A stretch of DNA of 16,596 nt from Ignavibacteriaceae bacterium (GTDB lineage Bacteria > Bacteroidota > Ignavibacteria > Ignavibacteriales > Ignavibacteriaceae): positions 1-16,596 of the forward strand of contig JALNWB010000085.1 of assembly GCA_023231105.1 (NCBI GenBank), written 5' to 3'. The translations under genes and the position numbers were made by a program. A model generated the notes under the pieces. It was not told the DNA's origin. It saw nothing but the letters and a program-made list of their open reading frames with translations, and ran no database searches. Shown piece after piece: positions 7,334-15,089 of the stretch (positions within the stretch are counted from its first letter, which is position 1; each line of letters opens with the position of its first letter).

Positions 7334-9559
7334 ATGGATAAGATAAAAAGCATTCCCAAGTGGTTGATAAAATTATCAATTAGTCTTGGGATTGCTTTTT
7401 TTATAATTCTCTTTACTCAAGAATCCTTTATTCCACTTCAACCTCTAAAAGAACTTGAACAAAAACAAATTGATGAACGCTTCCTTCACCGCGGTATAAA
7501 AAATATTAAGGATTCAGCGTCGGTTCTCATACTTGACTTAAATAATCAAACGCTGCAAGGCTTGCCGCCGGGCTTTAACAAATGGCCGTTTCCCCGCTCA
7601 TACTTTGCAAGAGTTCTCAGAAATTTGACCGATGCCGGAGTAAAAGCGATCGGGATTGACGTTGTAATGTCTTCGGAAGATCGGTATTCACCGAAAAATG
7701 ATTCGATCCTTTTTGAAACAATCCGCGAATTAAAAAATGTTGTTGTCGCCGGCAAGATTCAAAATACAATAGGGTTTGAGTTAAAAAAGCAATTTGAAAA
7801 TTATGATAACGTTTTTTATACGGCTGATAGTTCTTTAGGATTAGTAAATGTTGTTGGTGATAACGACGGGGTAAACCGGCGTTATATCCCAAAAATGAAA
7901 ATGGCTTCGGAAGAAAAAATGATTCCGACTTTCGGATTTGCAGTTCTTAACAAATATTTCGGCTTACCGAATAATTACGAAGTTGAGATTACTAAAGATT
8001 TTTTTATTCTTGGATCGGCACGGTCGATCCCAAAATATGATAATGTTGGAATGTTGATTAACTATTACGGACCCGACCACACTTTTCAACATTTTAATTT
8101 TTTAGACGTGCTTGATGATGCAGGATTTAAAACCAGTGATGAGATCGATCTTGAGACAGAAATAAATTCATGGGATGATACAACATATAACGAGTTGAAA
8201 CATGGTCCCTCCGGATTAAAATACAGCGGCATTTTCAAAGATAAAATTGTTATTATCGGCTCTACTGAACCGGAAGATAAAGATATCCTTCCTATTTCAT
8301 TTGCCCGTGGAGAAAAAAAAGGCGATAACCTCATTTATGGAGTTGAACTTCATGCAAATGCAATTCAAAATGTTATTTGGAAAGACTTCATCACAAAAGA
8401 AACAGCCGCACAAGAAATTATAGCTATACTTGTTCTCACCATTTTAAGTTTTTTCTTCTCTTCATTTTTAAAAGAACAAAAAGCCCGCTTCGGAATTTTT
8501 TTAGAATTCGGAAACCTACTTTTTCTTTTTCTTATCTTAGTTTTGCTTCGTACTTTTTCCTTTTACTGTTTTGAAAAACTTTCTTTTAACATCAATATTA
8601 TAGCGCCGATACTTGCATTAGTTTTTGGATATTTCGGAAGCACTGCTTACCATTTTATAAACGAAAGAAAACAAAAAGCAGTCATTAAAGGAATGTTCAG
8701 CCAGTATGTAAACTCGACCGTTGTTGATGAACTTATTGCTGACCCTGAAAAAATGCGGCTCGGCGGTGAACGAAAAGTTTTGTCCATTTTTTTCAGCGAC
8801 ATTGCCGGTTTCTCAACATTTTCGGAAACAAAAAAACCGGAAGAGTTGGTAACTTTTTTAAATGAATACCTTTCCGAAATGACGCGCATCGTTTTTGAAA
8901 ATAAAGGAACGCTTGATAAATATATCGGTGATGCAGTTATGGCATTTTGGGGCGCTCCGCTGCATATTGAAAACCATGCCTATCAAACTTGTAAAAGTGC
9001 GTTGTTGATGCAGAAACGTTTAACCGAACTTAGAGCGAAATGGCGTGCAGAAGGACAAACCGAAATTCAAGTGCGAATGGGAATTAATACCGGTGAAGTT
9101 GTTGTAGGCAACATGGGAGGCAGCGAACGATTTGATTACACGGTGATGGGAGATACCGTTAACCTCGCGTCAAGACTTGAAGGCGCCAACAAAGAATACG
9201 GCACCAATGCAATGGTTTCGGAATCAACTTACGAAATTGTTAAAAATGATTTTATCATGCGTGAACTTGATGCATTAGTAGTAAAGGGAAAAACTAAACC
9301 TGTAATAGTTTATGAGTTAATCGCATTTAAAGATGAACAACTTGACCAAGCCATGATTGACTGTCTCTCGATTTTTAATGACGGATTGGCATTATACAAA
9401 GCATTCCAATTTAAAGAAGCGGCAACAAAATTTGCCGAAGCTAAAAACATCAAATCAAATGATCACCCTTCGTTCGTTTATCTAAAACGATGCATGCACT
9501 TCATCGAATTTCCTCCTCCTAAAGATTGGGATGGAGTATTTCGTATGACAACAAAATAA
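7334..9559 (+). CDS. CHASE2-domain class III adenylate cyclase
   Basis: Inner-membrane receptor cyclase of 741 residues, predicted to make cAMP from ATP. One membrane helix (about 10-29) leads into a large periplasmic CHASE2 sensor (about 30-355; the segments SVLILDLNN and AIGIDVVMSSED are typical). Three more helices follow, at about 359-379, 388-408 and 419-441, and then the cytoplasmic cyclase domain (about 478-665). Catalytic features are complete: metal Asp489 in FFSDIAGFS, metal Asp533 and adenine-selecting Lys529 in DKYIGDAVMAFWG, Thr603 at the second base-recognition position in FDYTVMGD, and transition-state Asn610 and Arg614 in VNLASRLE. This pattern favours ATP over GTP. The C-terminal tail (about 675-741) is a helical TPR-like segment ending in FPPPKDWDGVF, common in CHASE2 cyclases. 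The ATG at 7334 is preferred over a TTG one codon upstream. It lies 6 nt after the barrel gene. The CHASE2 ligand is unknown; gene order suggests input from the FecR and barrel proteins. Confidence 0.93.
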   Translation: MDKIKSIPKWLIKLSISLGIAFFIILFTQESFIPLQPLKELEQKQIDERFLHRGIKNIKDSASVLILDLNNQTLQGLPPGFNKWPFPRSYFARVLRNLTDAGVKAIGIDVVMSSEDRYSPKNDSILFETIRELKNVVVAGKIQNTIGFELKKQFENYDNVFYTADSSLGLVNVVGDNDGVNRRYIPKMKMASEEKMIPTFGFAVLNKYFGLPNNYEVEITKDFFILGSARSIPKYDNVGMLINYYGPDHTFQHFNFLDVLDDAGFKTSDEIDLETEINSWDDTTYNELKHGPSGLKYSGIFKDKIVIIGSTEPEDKDILPISFARGEKKGDNLIYGVELHANAIQNVIWKDFITKETAAQEIIAILVLTILSFFFSSFLKEQKARFGIFLEFGNLLFLFLILVLLRTFSFYCFEKLSFNINIIAPILALVFGYFGSTAYHFINERKQKAVIKGMFSQYVNSTVVDELIADPEKMRLGGERKVLSIFFSDIAGFSTFSETKKPEELVTFLNEYLSEMTRIVFENKGTLDKYIGDAVMAFWGAPLHIENHAYQTCKSALLMQKRLTELRAKWRAEGQTEIQVRMGINTGEVVVGNMGGSERFDYTVMGDTVNLASRLEGANKEYGTNAMVSESTYEIVKNDFIMRELDALVVKGKTKPVIVYELIAFKDEQLDQAMIDCLSIFNDGLALYKAFQFKEAATKFAEAKNIKSNDHPSFVYLKRCMHFIEFPPPKDWDGVFRMTTK

Positions 9560-9616
9560 AATCAAATCCTTTTCCGGTTTCTTGCATCCAATTCAGTAAA
9601 AAATAAAAAAGGTATT

Positions 9617-10228
9617 ATGACGTTATCAAACATTGCCGGGAAACCTATCACCCAAAGTTTTGTCTATGAGGCATTTATAAAAAAAATTGAAGCGAAGATC
9701 ATTTCCGATACTTCCCTTCCTCTGGATGAAGAAGCAAAAAAATTGTACGATTACACCAAGCTCAATCTTCAAAGAATGAAACGAGTTGAAAAGACTTTTG
9801 AAGTTTCTGAGGAATTAAAACAAATTCTTTTGTCAATCAAGATTCCCCAACACTGGGTGGTTATTACAGAAGGATGGTGCGGGGATTCAGCTCAAAATCT
9901 TCCGGCAATTGCAAAGATTGCAAAAGTTAATTCAGCAATTGAGTTTCAGATTATAGAGCGTGATAACAATTTGGATATCATGGGTTTGTATTTAACCAAC
10001 GGGACAAGGAGCATTCCAATTCTCGTTTCTTTCGATACAGAAGGAAATGAGCTATTCCATTGGGGACCGCGTCCGAAAGAAGCTCAACAACTTGTTACCC
10101 GGTTAAAGAATGAAGGAATGGAACACGATGCTTTTGTTGAACAATTACATCTTTGGTATGCGAAAAATAAAAGTGCGGCTCTTGAAATGGAATTTAAAAA
10201 TCTTTTAAACAACTTAATCAAAAATTAA
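9617..10228 (+). CDS. Thioredoxin-fold protein with a monothiol WCGDS site
   Basis: Cytoplasmic protein of 203 residues with no signal peptide. A helical N-terminal part (about 15-75) precedes a thioredoxin-like core: strand WVVITE (80-85), active-site loop WCGDS (87-91), and the cis-proline segment TRSIPILVSF with Pro134. Cys88 is the only cysteine in the protein, and the usual resolving cysteine is replaced, so it cannot do dithiol exchange in the ordinary way. Related 'thioredoxin family proteins' with WCGDA/WCGDS are widespread in Bacillota and Bacteroidota; their substrates are not established. The start ATG has AAAAAGG ending 4 nt upstream. It lies 57 nt after the cyclase with no terminator between, so it may be the last gene of that run, but a functional link is not shown. 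Its stop overlaps that of the convergent MFS gene by 4 nt. Confidence 0.82.
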   Translation: MTLSNIAGKPITQSFVYEAFIKKIEAKIISDTSLPLDEEAKKLYDYTKLNLQRMKRVEKTFEVSEELKQILLSIKIPQHWVVITEGWCGDSAQNLPAIAKIAKVNSAIEFQIIERDNNLDIMGLYLTNGTRSIPILVSFDTEGNELFHWGPRPKEAQQLVTRLKNEGMEHDAFVEQLHLWYAKNKSAALEMEFKNLLNNLIKN

Positions 10229-11439
10229 GCTGTTGCCTCAGGGTCTTTCACTTTAAAAAGTATTAGTAAGCCGACAAAAAAGAAAAAAGCGATTGAGCTA
10301 ATCGCATAGCGTTGATTCCCCGTGCTATAACTGATATATCCAAAAACTAACGGTCCAAGTATCGCGGAACTTTTTCCGAAAAATGAATAAAATCCAAAGA
10401 GTTCCGTCTTCTTTTCATCCGGTGTAAGTTTGGACATTAACGATCTACTCGTTGATTGACTTGATCCCATTGCTATACCTGCTAACAAACCAACAACGTA
10501 AAACATTTGTTTCTGCTGGGTAAAATAGGCGAGTAAAATTGTTAGCAACCAAATAATCAGACTTATCATAATTGTTTTTTTTTGTCCAATCGAGTCGGCA
10601 ACAATTCCCAAAATCACTGATCCGAGAATTGCAGTTGTTTGAACTGTAATAAAAAAGATAAGTAATTCAAGATTTGAGAAATGGAGCGTAGTACTTGCGT
10701 AATTCCCCGAAAAAAAAATCACTGTGTTTACTCCTTCGATATAAAAAAAATATGAGAGGAGAAAGAGGGATAAATTTTTATAATTTTTAATATGCTTTAA
10801 GGTCCAGAAAACCCTGTTAAAACCGATACGTAAATACGATTTCGGAACTTCAACTATTTTACGGGTATCTTGTAATTTTAGAAATAACGGAAGAGAAAAA
10901 ATCATGAAGAAGACGGCGGCAATAAGGAAAGTAATTTTAATTTGACCCGATTGAATAAAAGGATAAATAAGCGCCAGGCAAACTAATGAACCAAGGTAAC
11001 CCATTCCGAAACCATACCCGCTTACCCTGCCGTAATTTTTCGGTATAGTTATTTCGGGAAGAAAAGCATCATAAAAAACCAACCCTGCTTCAAATCCAAC
11101 GTTAGCAATAATAAAAAGAATTAATCCGGAGAGCACATTCCCCTTCTCAACAAAAATTAAAAGTGCCGTTGCAATGATACACTGTAACGTAAAAAAAAGG
11201 AGAAATCGTTTTTTGCCGGCGGAATAATCGGCAATAGCTCCAAGTACCGGTGAAATGATAGCCGTTATCAACATTGCGATGCTTGTTCCCAGGCTCCAAT
11301 ATAGATCACCAATCGGCTTCCCTTCGCTTACGGTTTGTTTAAAATAAACCGCATAAAGAAAAGTAACGATGATGATCGAATAAGAAGTATTCGCAAAATC
11401 AAATAAAGTCCAAATAAAAATTTTTAACTTGGAACTCAT
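10225..11439 (-). CDS. MFS transporter, UMF1 / Atg22-like family
   Basis: Integral inner-membrane protein of 404 residues with about 12 hydrophobic helices, the usual size for the major facilitator superfamily. The N-terminus (WTLFDFANTSYSIIIVTFLY at 10-29) matches the DxANS/TxY signature of the UMF1 (unknown major facilitator) family related to yeast vacuolar effluxer Atg22. The substrate is unknown for bacterial members. The start codon overlaps the nusB stop as ATGA (11436-11439), indicating translational coupling. It is the last gene of the minus-strand run. Its stop overlaps that of the thioredoxin-fold gene on the other strand, so the two convergent transcripts must overlap. Confidence 0.87.
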   Translation of the reverse strand: MSSKLKIFIWTLFDFANTSYSIIIVTFLYAVYFKQTVSEGKPIGDLYWSLGTSIAMLITAIISPVLGAIADYSAGKKRFLLFFTLQCIIATALLIFVEKGNVLSGLILFIIANVGFEAGLVFYDAFLPEITIPKNYGRVSGYGFGMGYLGSLVCLALIYPFIQSGQIKITFLIAAVFFMIFSLPLFLKLQDTRKIVEVPKSYLRIGFNRVFWTLKHIKNYKNLSLFLLSYFFYIEGVNTVIFFSGNYASTTLHFSNLELLIFFITVQTTAILGSVILGIVADSIGQKKTIMISLIIWLLTILLAYFTQQKQMFYVVGLLAGIAMGSSQSTSRSLMSKLTPDEKKTELFGFYSFFGKSSAILGPLVFGYISYSTGNQRYAISSIAFFFFVGLLILFKVKDPEATA

Positions 11440-11921
11440 TGAGGTTGTTGAGGCTTCACTCGAGTTTCGTCAATTAATCCTCTTCCGGTTTTATTTAACT
11501 TGCCAGATTTTTTTAAGTCGCCGAGAAAGCCATCAAGTATTCCGTTAATAAATTTTCCACTCGAAGCAGTACTGAAATTTTTTGCAATTTCAATCGCTTC
11601 ATTGATAGAAACTTTAGGCGGAATATCCGGGAGATAAGCAAGTTCGCACATTCCCATTCGCATTAGGATTCTGTCTATCATCGCAATTCTTTCAATTTCC
11701 CAATTGCTCACTCTTCTTTTTATTTCCTCATCCAATTCACTTTGATGAATGATAACGCATCGAAGAAGCTGTTCGGCAAACTCACGGTCTTCCAGTTGGT
11801 CAACATTGGAAAGAATTCCATTTTTTGTGGTTTCAAGATTTTCATTGTTCAGTTCGTGAGCATATAAAATCTGCATTACCTTTTCACGTAAAATCCGTCT
11901 GATAAATTTTTTTTGCACCAT
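11436..11921 (-). CDS. nusB: Transcription antitermination factor NusB
   Basis: Cytoplasmic RNA-binding protein of 161 residues that, with NusE (ribosomal S10), binds boxA RNA and supports antitermination of rRNA operons. The all-helical NusB pattern is complete: a basic N-terminal helix (RRILREKVMQILYAHEL at 8-24), a central helix with ERIAMIDRILMRMGMCEL at 76-93, and the diagnostic C-terminal segment INEAIEIAKNFS followed by GKFINGILDGFL. A short polar tail (about 140-161) extends beyond the domain. No Shine-Dalgarno precedes the ATG at 11921; the leader is A/T-rich. It lies 14 nt after the DUF218 gene and overlaps the MFS gene by 4 nt. Confidence 0.95.
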   Translation of the reverse strand: MVQKKFIRRILREKVMQILYAHELNNENLETTKNGILSNVDQLEDREFAEQLLRCVIIHQSELDEEIKRRVSNWEIERIAMIDRILMRMGMCELAYLPDIPPKVSINEAIEIAKNFSTASSGKFINGILDGFLGDLKKSGKLNKTGRGLIDETRVKPQQPQ

Positions 11922-11935
11922 AAGTTATATCTTTT

Positions 11936-12970
11936 CTAAATTGCAAAGAACCAAAAATTGATTAAAGCTATCCCTTCCCTGAGTTTGTAATATACTAAAC
12001 TTTTAGAGTTTAAGGTAACGTTTGATCCGCTAAGTTTTACTTTTATGTTATAAAATTTACTAATCTCATTAATCCGTTTTAAATGAAATCGGTCCGAGAT
12101 GATGACTACGTTTTGAATTTTCTTTTCCCCGATTAATTCATTTTTTATAAAACGAATCTGTTCGGTTGTAGAAGCGGTTTTCTTTTCCATCCAAACGTCC
12201 TTTGGATCAACTGGAAATTTAGTTAAATAATTAAAAGCAACTTCGGCTTCCGATAATTCACCGGGGGCGTTTCCGCCGGTTAGCTGAATTTTTTTAATTT
12301 TCTTTTTCTGATAAAGTTCTCTCGCTTTATCTAATCGTTCCATCAGAATTGTACTCGGAACATTGTTCGACCAGACTGCAGCGCCAAGCACTACTCCCAC
12401 CTCTCCGGTCGGTTCATTCTTTTCTTCTACCGGATAAGTTCCAAGAGCATACAGAAAAACAAATCCATACAGAAAGATTGCGATAAAAATGCCGTGAATA
12501 ATTGTTCTTAGATAGAGTAATGAATTTGTTTTAAATATTAAAAGCCAACAATAACTGACGAGAATAAATTGTACGAACTGCGAACTAAAAAAGAGAACCC
12601 ACACTAATATCTTTGCGATCGGAAAACTAAAAAGATATCCGCCGAGAAGATGGATTTCAAAAACAACAAAAAGTGCCGCAACTAACAGAAATAATAACTG
12701 CACCACCAATAATTTGAAAGAAAAACTATTTCTTTCCGAAAATCCCCCTTTATATCGGAAGGCAAGAATTATAAATTCTATCAGTAAAATGGAAACGAAA
12801 AAAAGATTAAGAACATTTCCGGGATATGCAATCTTAAATTCCGCTAAAGGAAGGTTTTGATTCCTATATTTTAGCGCGAAAAGTAAAAATAAATTGACCA
12901 AAGGAAGAATGAAAAGAGCAATCTCCTTTATTGGAAATGATGAACTCTGTTTTTTTCTTCTTACCGGCAT
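11936..12970 (-). CDS. Multi-pass membrane protein with DUF218 (YdcF/SanA-like) domain
   Basis: Protein of 344 residues. The first half holds about five or six membrane helices (about 17-34, 52-71, 87-107, 117-145, 157-177). The second half (about 188-340) is a DUF218 domain: VGVVLGAAVWSNNVPSTILM (191-210) with ERLDKARELY, then QLTGGNAPGELSEAE (229-243), TASTTEQIRF, and VVIISDRFHLKR (288-299), all in the canonical family order. Members such as SanA, YdcF and ElyC are linked to cell-envelope integrity or lipid-carrier metabolism, and the fold suggests binding of a nucleotide-like or phosphorylated ligand; the activity here is unknown. The gene has no Shine-Dalgarno. In the short upstream gap, TTTG (13001-13004) and TAACTTTT (12975-12982) on the minus strand, 18 nt apart, weakly resemble a Bacteroidota promoter. 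It lies 14 nt before nusB. Confidence 0.87.
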   Translation of the reverse strand: MPVRRKKQSSSFPIKEIALFILPLVNLFLLFALKYRNQNLPLAEFKIAYPGNVLNLFFVSILLIEFIILAFRYKGGFSERNSFSFKLLVVQLLFLLVAALFVVFEIHLLGGYLFSFPIAKILVWVLFFSSQFVQFILVSYCWLLIFKTNSLLYLRTIIHGIFIAIFLYGFVFLYALGTYPVEEKNEPTGEVGVVLGAAVWSNNVPSTILMERLDKARELYQKKKIKKIQLTGGNAPGELSEAEVAFNYLTKFPVDPKDVWMEKKTASTTEQIRFIKNELIGEKKIQNVVIISDRFHLKRINEISKFYNIKVKLSGSNVTLNSKSLVYYKLREGIALINFWFFAI

Positions 12971-13021
12971 AAATAAAAGTTAGTCATAATTTATTTTTTA
13001 CAAAAGGAAAAACTTGTTTTC

Positions 13022-13450
13022 TTAATTCTCTAAATTAGTTTTTTGTCCCGATAGCGATCGGGATTGAAAATATTTCTTAATAAGAAAGTAAAGAATTCCT
13101 GCAGCAAGAGCGCCGGTTACATCGGCGGTCCAATCATAGAAATCGCACAACCTTCCAGGGATGAAAAGTTGATGTAATTCATCAACGATACCGTAAAATG
13201 CAGCAATAAGTAACGCGATGCTAATCGGGAACCTCTTCAATATTTTATTTTTATTTTGAAAAAAAAGAACATTACTTAATAAAAAAGTCAACAAAAAATA
13301 ACCAAGTAAATGTTCTATTTTGTCGTTGATTCCTGTTTTGGGTACTTGTTTTGCCGGTAGTGTTGTAGCTGTAAAAAGAATTAACCAATACACAATAAGC
13401 GGAGCATAAACAGAAAGGAATTTATTTTTTTCAAAAAAGTTATAAAGCAT
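13022..13450 (-). CDS. VanZ-like family membrane protein
   Basis: Small integral membrane protein of 142 residues with about four hydrophobic helices (14-32, 48-65, 75-92, 111-125). The family motifs are present: DKIEHLLGYF (43-52), DELHQLFIPGR (90-100) and DFYDWTADVTG (103-113). VanZ itself gives low-level teicoplanin resistance in enterococci, but most VanZ-like proteins have no demonstrated activity and this should not be read as a resistance gene. It overlaps the end of nnr by 11 nt, so translation is probably coupled. The last 14 residues (QSRSLSGQKTNLEN) lie beyond the conserved domain and are partly encoded by a palindromic repeat at 13046-13063. Confidence 0.87.
   Translation of the reverse strand: MLYNFFEKNKFLSVYAPLIVYWLILFTATTLPAKQVPKTGINDKIEHLLGYFLLTFLLSNVLFFQNKNKILKRFPISIALLIAAFYGIVDELHQLFIPGRLCDFYDWTADVTGALAAGILYFLIKKYFQSRSLSGQKTNLEN
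13046..13063. repeat. TCCCGAT/ATCGGGA palindromic repeat inside the VanZ-like gene
   Basis: Perfect 7-bp inverted repeat TCCCGAT (13046-13052) and ATCGGGA (13057-13063) with a 4-nt AGCG centre, GC-rich in an AT-rich background. It closely resembles the TCCCGATAGCTATCGGGA palindrome seen repeatedly in Bacteroidota/Chlorobi-group genomes (from memory). Here it encodes the SRSLSG part of the VanZ-like C-terminal tail, as if a repeat had been inserted and read through. Confidence 0.6.
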
Positions 13451-15002
13451 TATTTAGTTCTTTCAAAGTAAAAGGAATTTGATTAGCCACTTCACTTGCT
13501 GTAAATCCGTAAGCGGATTTTTCTTTTTTCAATTGATCCGCCGCCATACCATGAAGATAAACAGCGCTTAATACAGCATGTTGAGCATTTTTAATTTGAG
13601 CAAGAAAACTTGCTAGCATTCCGGTTAAAACATCTCCGCTTCCAAATTTAGCAAGCCCTTCGTTCCCGGTTGGATTAATGAATGCTTTCCCATCGCCAGT
13701 AAAAACAATTGTTCGCGGACCTTTTAACACCAGTGTTGCCTTTGTTTCTTTAACAAACTGTTTTCCGTAAAAAAGTAAATCTTTTTCCACTAAACTTTTT
13801 TCAACATTTATTAATGTGGCAAATTCTCCAAGATGTGGAGTAAGTACGCAATTTTTCAGTTGATAATTCCGATACTCGTTTTTACGCAAAGCATAAAGAG
13901 CATCGGCATCAATAACAATTTTCTTGTTTGAATGTTTTTGTAAAAGATGATGGACGAATTTCATTGTTTCATCATGTCTGCCAAGACCAGGACCAATTGC
14001 AATTGCATCTGCCCAGGTTAACTTCTCTTTTAATGAAGAATAAAATTCAACTGAAAGAAATTCCGTATCCCTGTCACCATAAAACTGATTAACAATTTCC
14101 GGTCGTTTTTGCAGCAATATTTTTTGTAATGCATTTGGAATCGTAAGAATCACTGCACCTGCACCGGACTTAAATGCGGCACTTGATGAAAGCACAGCCG
14201 CTCCGCCATATTCTTTAGAGCCAGCAATAAGAAAAACTTTTCCTGCAGAATATTTGTACAAGCTTTTTTCTTTTAAAGGAATGAAAGATTTGATATCTTT
14301 TTTTTCAACTAAAAAATCTTCCGCTTTTTGTCTTTCAAAAAATTTTTCACCAACGCCGATACTTCCTTTTTCAACAACTCCGGATGACGCATAACCATCG
14401 GCGAAAAACAATCCCCGTTTTAATTCACCAAGAGTAATGGTTAAGTCCGCTTTAAAGATTGTTTCTCCGTAACCTGTATCCGCATTTAAACCCGTTGGAA
14501 CATCCAATGCAACTTTTTTAGTTGAAAAAGAATTTATCTTTTCAACAATTTCTTTCAATAAATCCTTCAATTCTCCTTGTGAACCGCTTCCAAGCAATGC
14601 ATCAATAACTAAGTCACATGAACGAAGAATATTTACGTCGCTCGTTTTTGTAATTTTTTTTATAGAAATGTTTTTATACAAGGCGGCGGATGAAAGCAAC
14701 AATTCATAATTTTGTTTAGCATCCCGGGAGAATTCATTGGCACCGGAAAGATGAAGAACCATAACTTTGTGCCCAGCAAAAGCAATTTTTCTTGCAAGAG
14801 CAAATCCGTCTCCACCGTTATTACCCCTTCCGCACAAAATTCCTACCGTTGTTGGAATTGAATTTAGAAAACCTTTTTCGGAAATAATTTGGAATAAACT
14901 TGATGCGGCATTTTCCATTAAAAGAAGTGAGGGGAAATTGAGGTGCTCAATAGCAAAGCTATCAACGGCTCGAACTTGTTTATTTGTAAATAACGAAATC
15001 AT
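13440..15002 (-). CDS. nnr: Bifunctional NAD(P)H-hydrate epimerase / ADP-dependent NAD(P)H-hydrate dehydratase
   Basis: Cytoplasmic metabolite-repair enzyme of 520 residues, full length for the fused form. The N-terminal YjeF_N domain (about 1-220) epimerises R- to S-NAD(P)HX: LLMENAA (27-33), GRGNNGGDGFALAR (58-71), VIDALLGSG (132-140, catalytic Asp134) and ALDVPTGLNADTG (165-177). The C-terminal carbohydrate-kinase-like domain (about 230-520) dehydrates S-NAD(P)HX using ADP: AGKVFLIAGSKEYGGA (253-268), AIGPGLG (335-341), LTPHLGEF (387-394), NPTGNEGL (443-450) and FGSGDVLTG (453-461, catalytic Asp457). All key residues are present. The start at 15002 has only a weak purine stretch (AAAG) upstream. 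A hairpin repeat separates it from nuoN, and its end overlaps the VanZ-like gene by 11 nt. The symbol nnr is that used for the E. coli fused protein (formerly yjeF). Confidence 0.96.
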   Translation of the reverse strand: MISLFTNKQVRAVDSFAIEHLNFPSLLLMENAASSLFQIISEKGFLNSIPTTVGILCGRGNNGGDGFALARKIAFAGHKVMVLHLSGANEFSRDAKQNYELLLSSAALYKNISIKKITKTSDVNILRSCDLVIDALLGSGSQGELKDLLKEIVEKINSFSTKKVALDVPTGLNADTGYGETIFKADLTITLGELKRGLFFADGYASSGVVEKGSIGVGEKFFERQKAEDFLVEKKDIKSFIPLKEKSLYKYSAGKVFLIAGSKEYGGAAVLSSSAAFKSGAGAVILTIPNALQKILLQKRPEIVNQFYGDRDTEFLSVEFYSSLKEKLTWADAIAIGPGLGRHDETMKFVHHLLQKHSNKKIVIDADALYALRKNEYRNYQLKNCVLTPHLGEFATLINVEKSLVEKDLLFYGKQFVKETKATLVLKGPRTIVFTGDGKAFINPTGNEGLAKFGSGDVLTGMLASFLAQIKNAQHAVLSAVYLHGMAADQLKKEKSAYGFTASEVANQIPFTLKELNNAL

Positions 15003-15019
15003 AACATTTCTTTAAAGTA

Positions 15020-15082
15020 GTCATTAGTCATTTGTCAATAGTCAGAATCAAAACAAATGACCATTGACTAATAACTAATGAC
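15020..15082. repeat. Imperfect inverted repeat built of GTCATTA-type heptads
   Basis: Two 25-bp arms, 15020-15044 and 15058-15082, are inverted copies matching at 22 of 25 positions around a 13-nt spacer. Each arm is itself a run of 7-bp units: GTCATTA GTCATTT GTCAATA GTCA on the plus strand, and GTCATTA GTTATTA GTCAATG GTCA on the minus strand. It fills most of the 87-bp gap between nuoN and nnr, starting 7 nt after the nuoN stop. There is no T tract after it on either strand, so it is not a classical terminator, though the RNA would fold into a long hairpin. Confidence 0.8.
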
Positions 15083-15089
15083 AGCTAAA

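Noticed and set aside
10213..10229. CTTAAT/ATTAAG inverted repeat at the convergent thioredoxin-fold/MFS gene ends
   Set aside because: The 6-bp stem has only one GC pair and no proper T tract; too weak to call a bidirectional terminator.
12975..13004. TTTG-N18-TAACTTTT promoter-like element before the DUF218 gene (minus strand)
   Set aside because: The -7 box is imperfect and would give an almost leaderless transcript; mentioned in the gene entry but not called.
13022..13450. VanZ-like gene as a glycopeptide resistance determinant
   Set aside because: There is no vanHAX or regulatory genes nearby, and the VanZ-like family is broad and mostly of unknown function.
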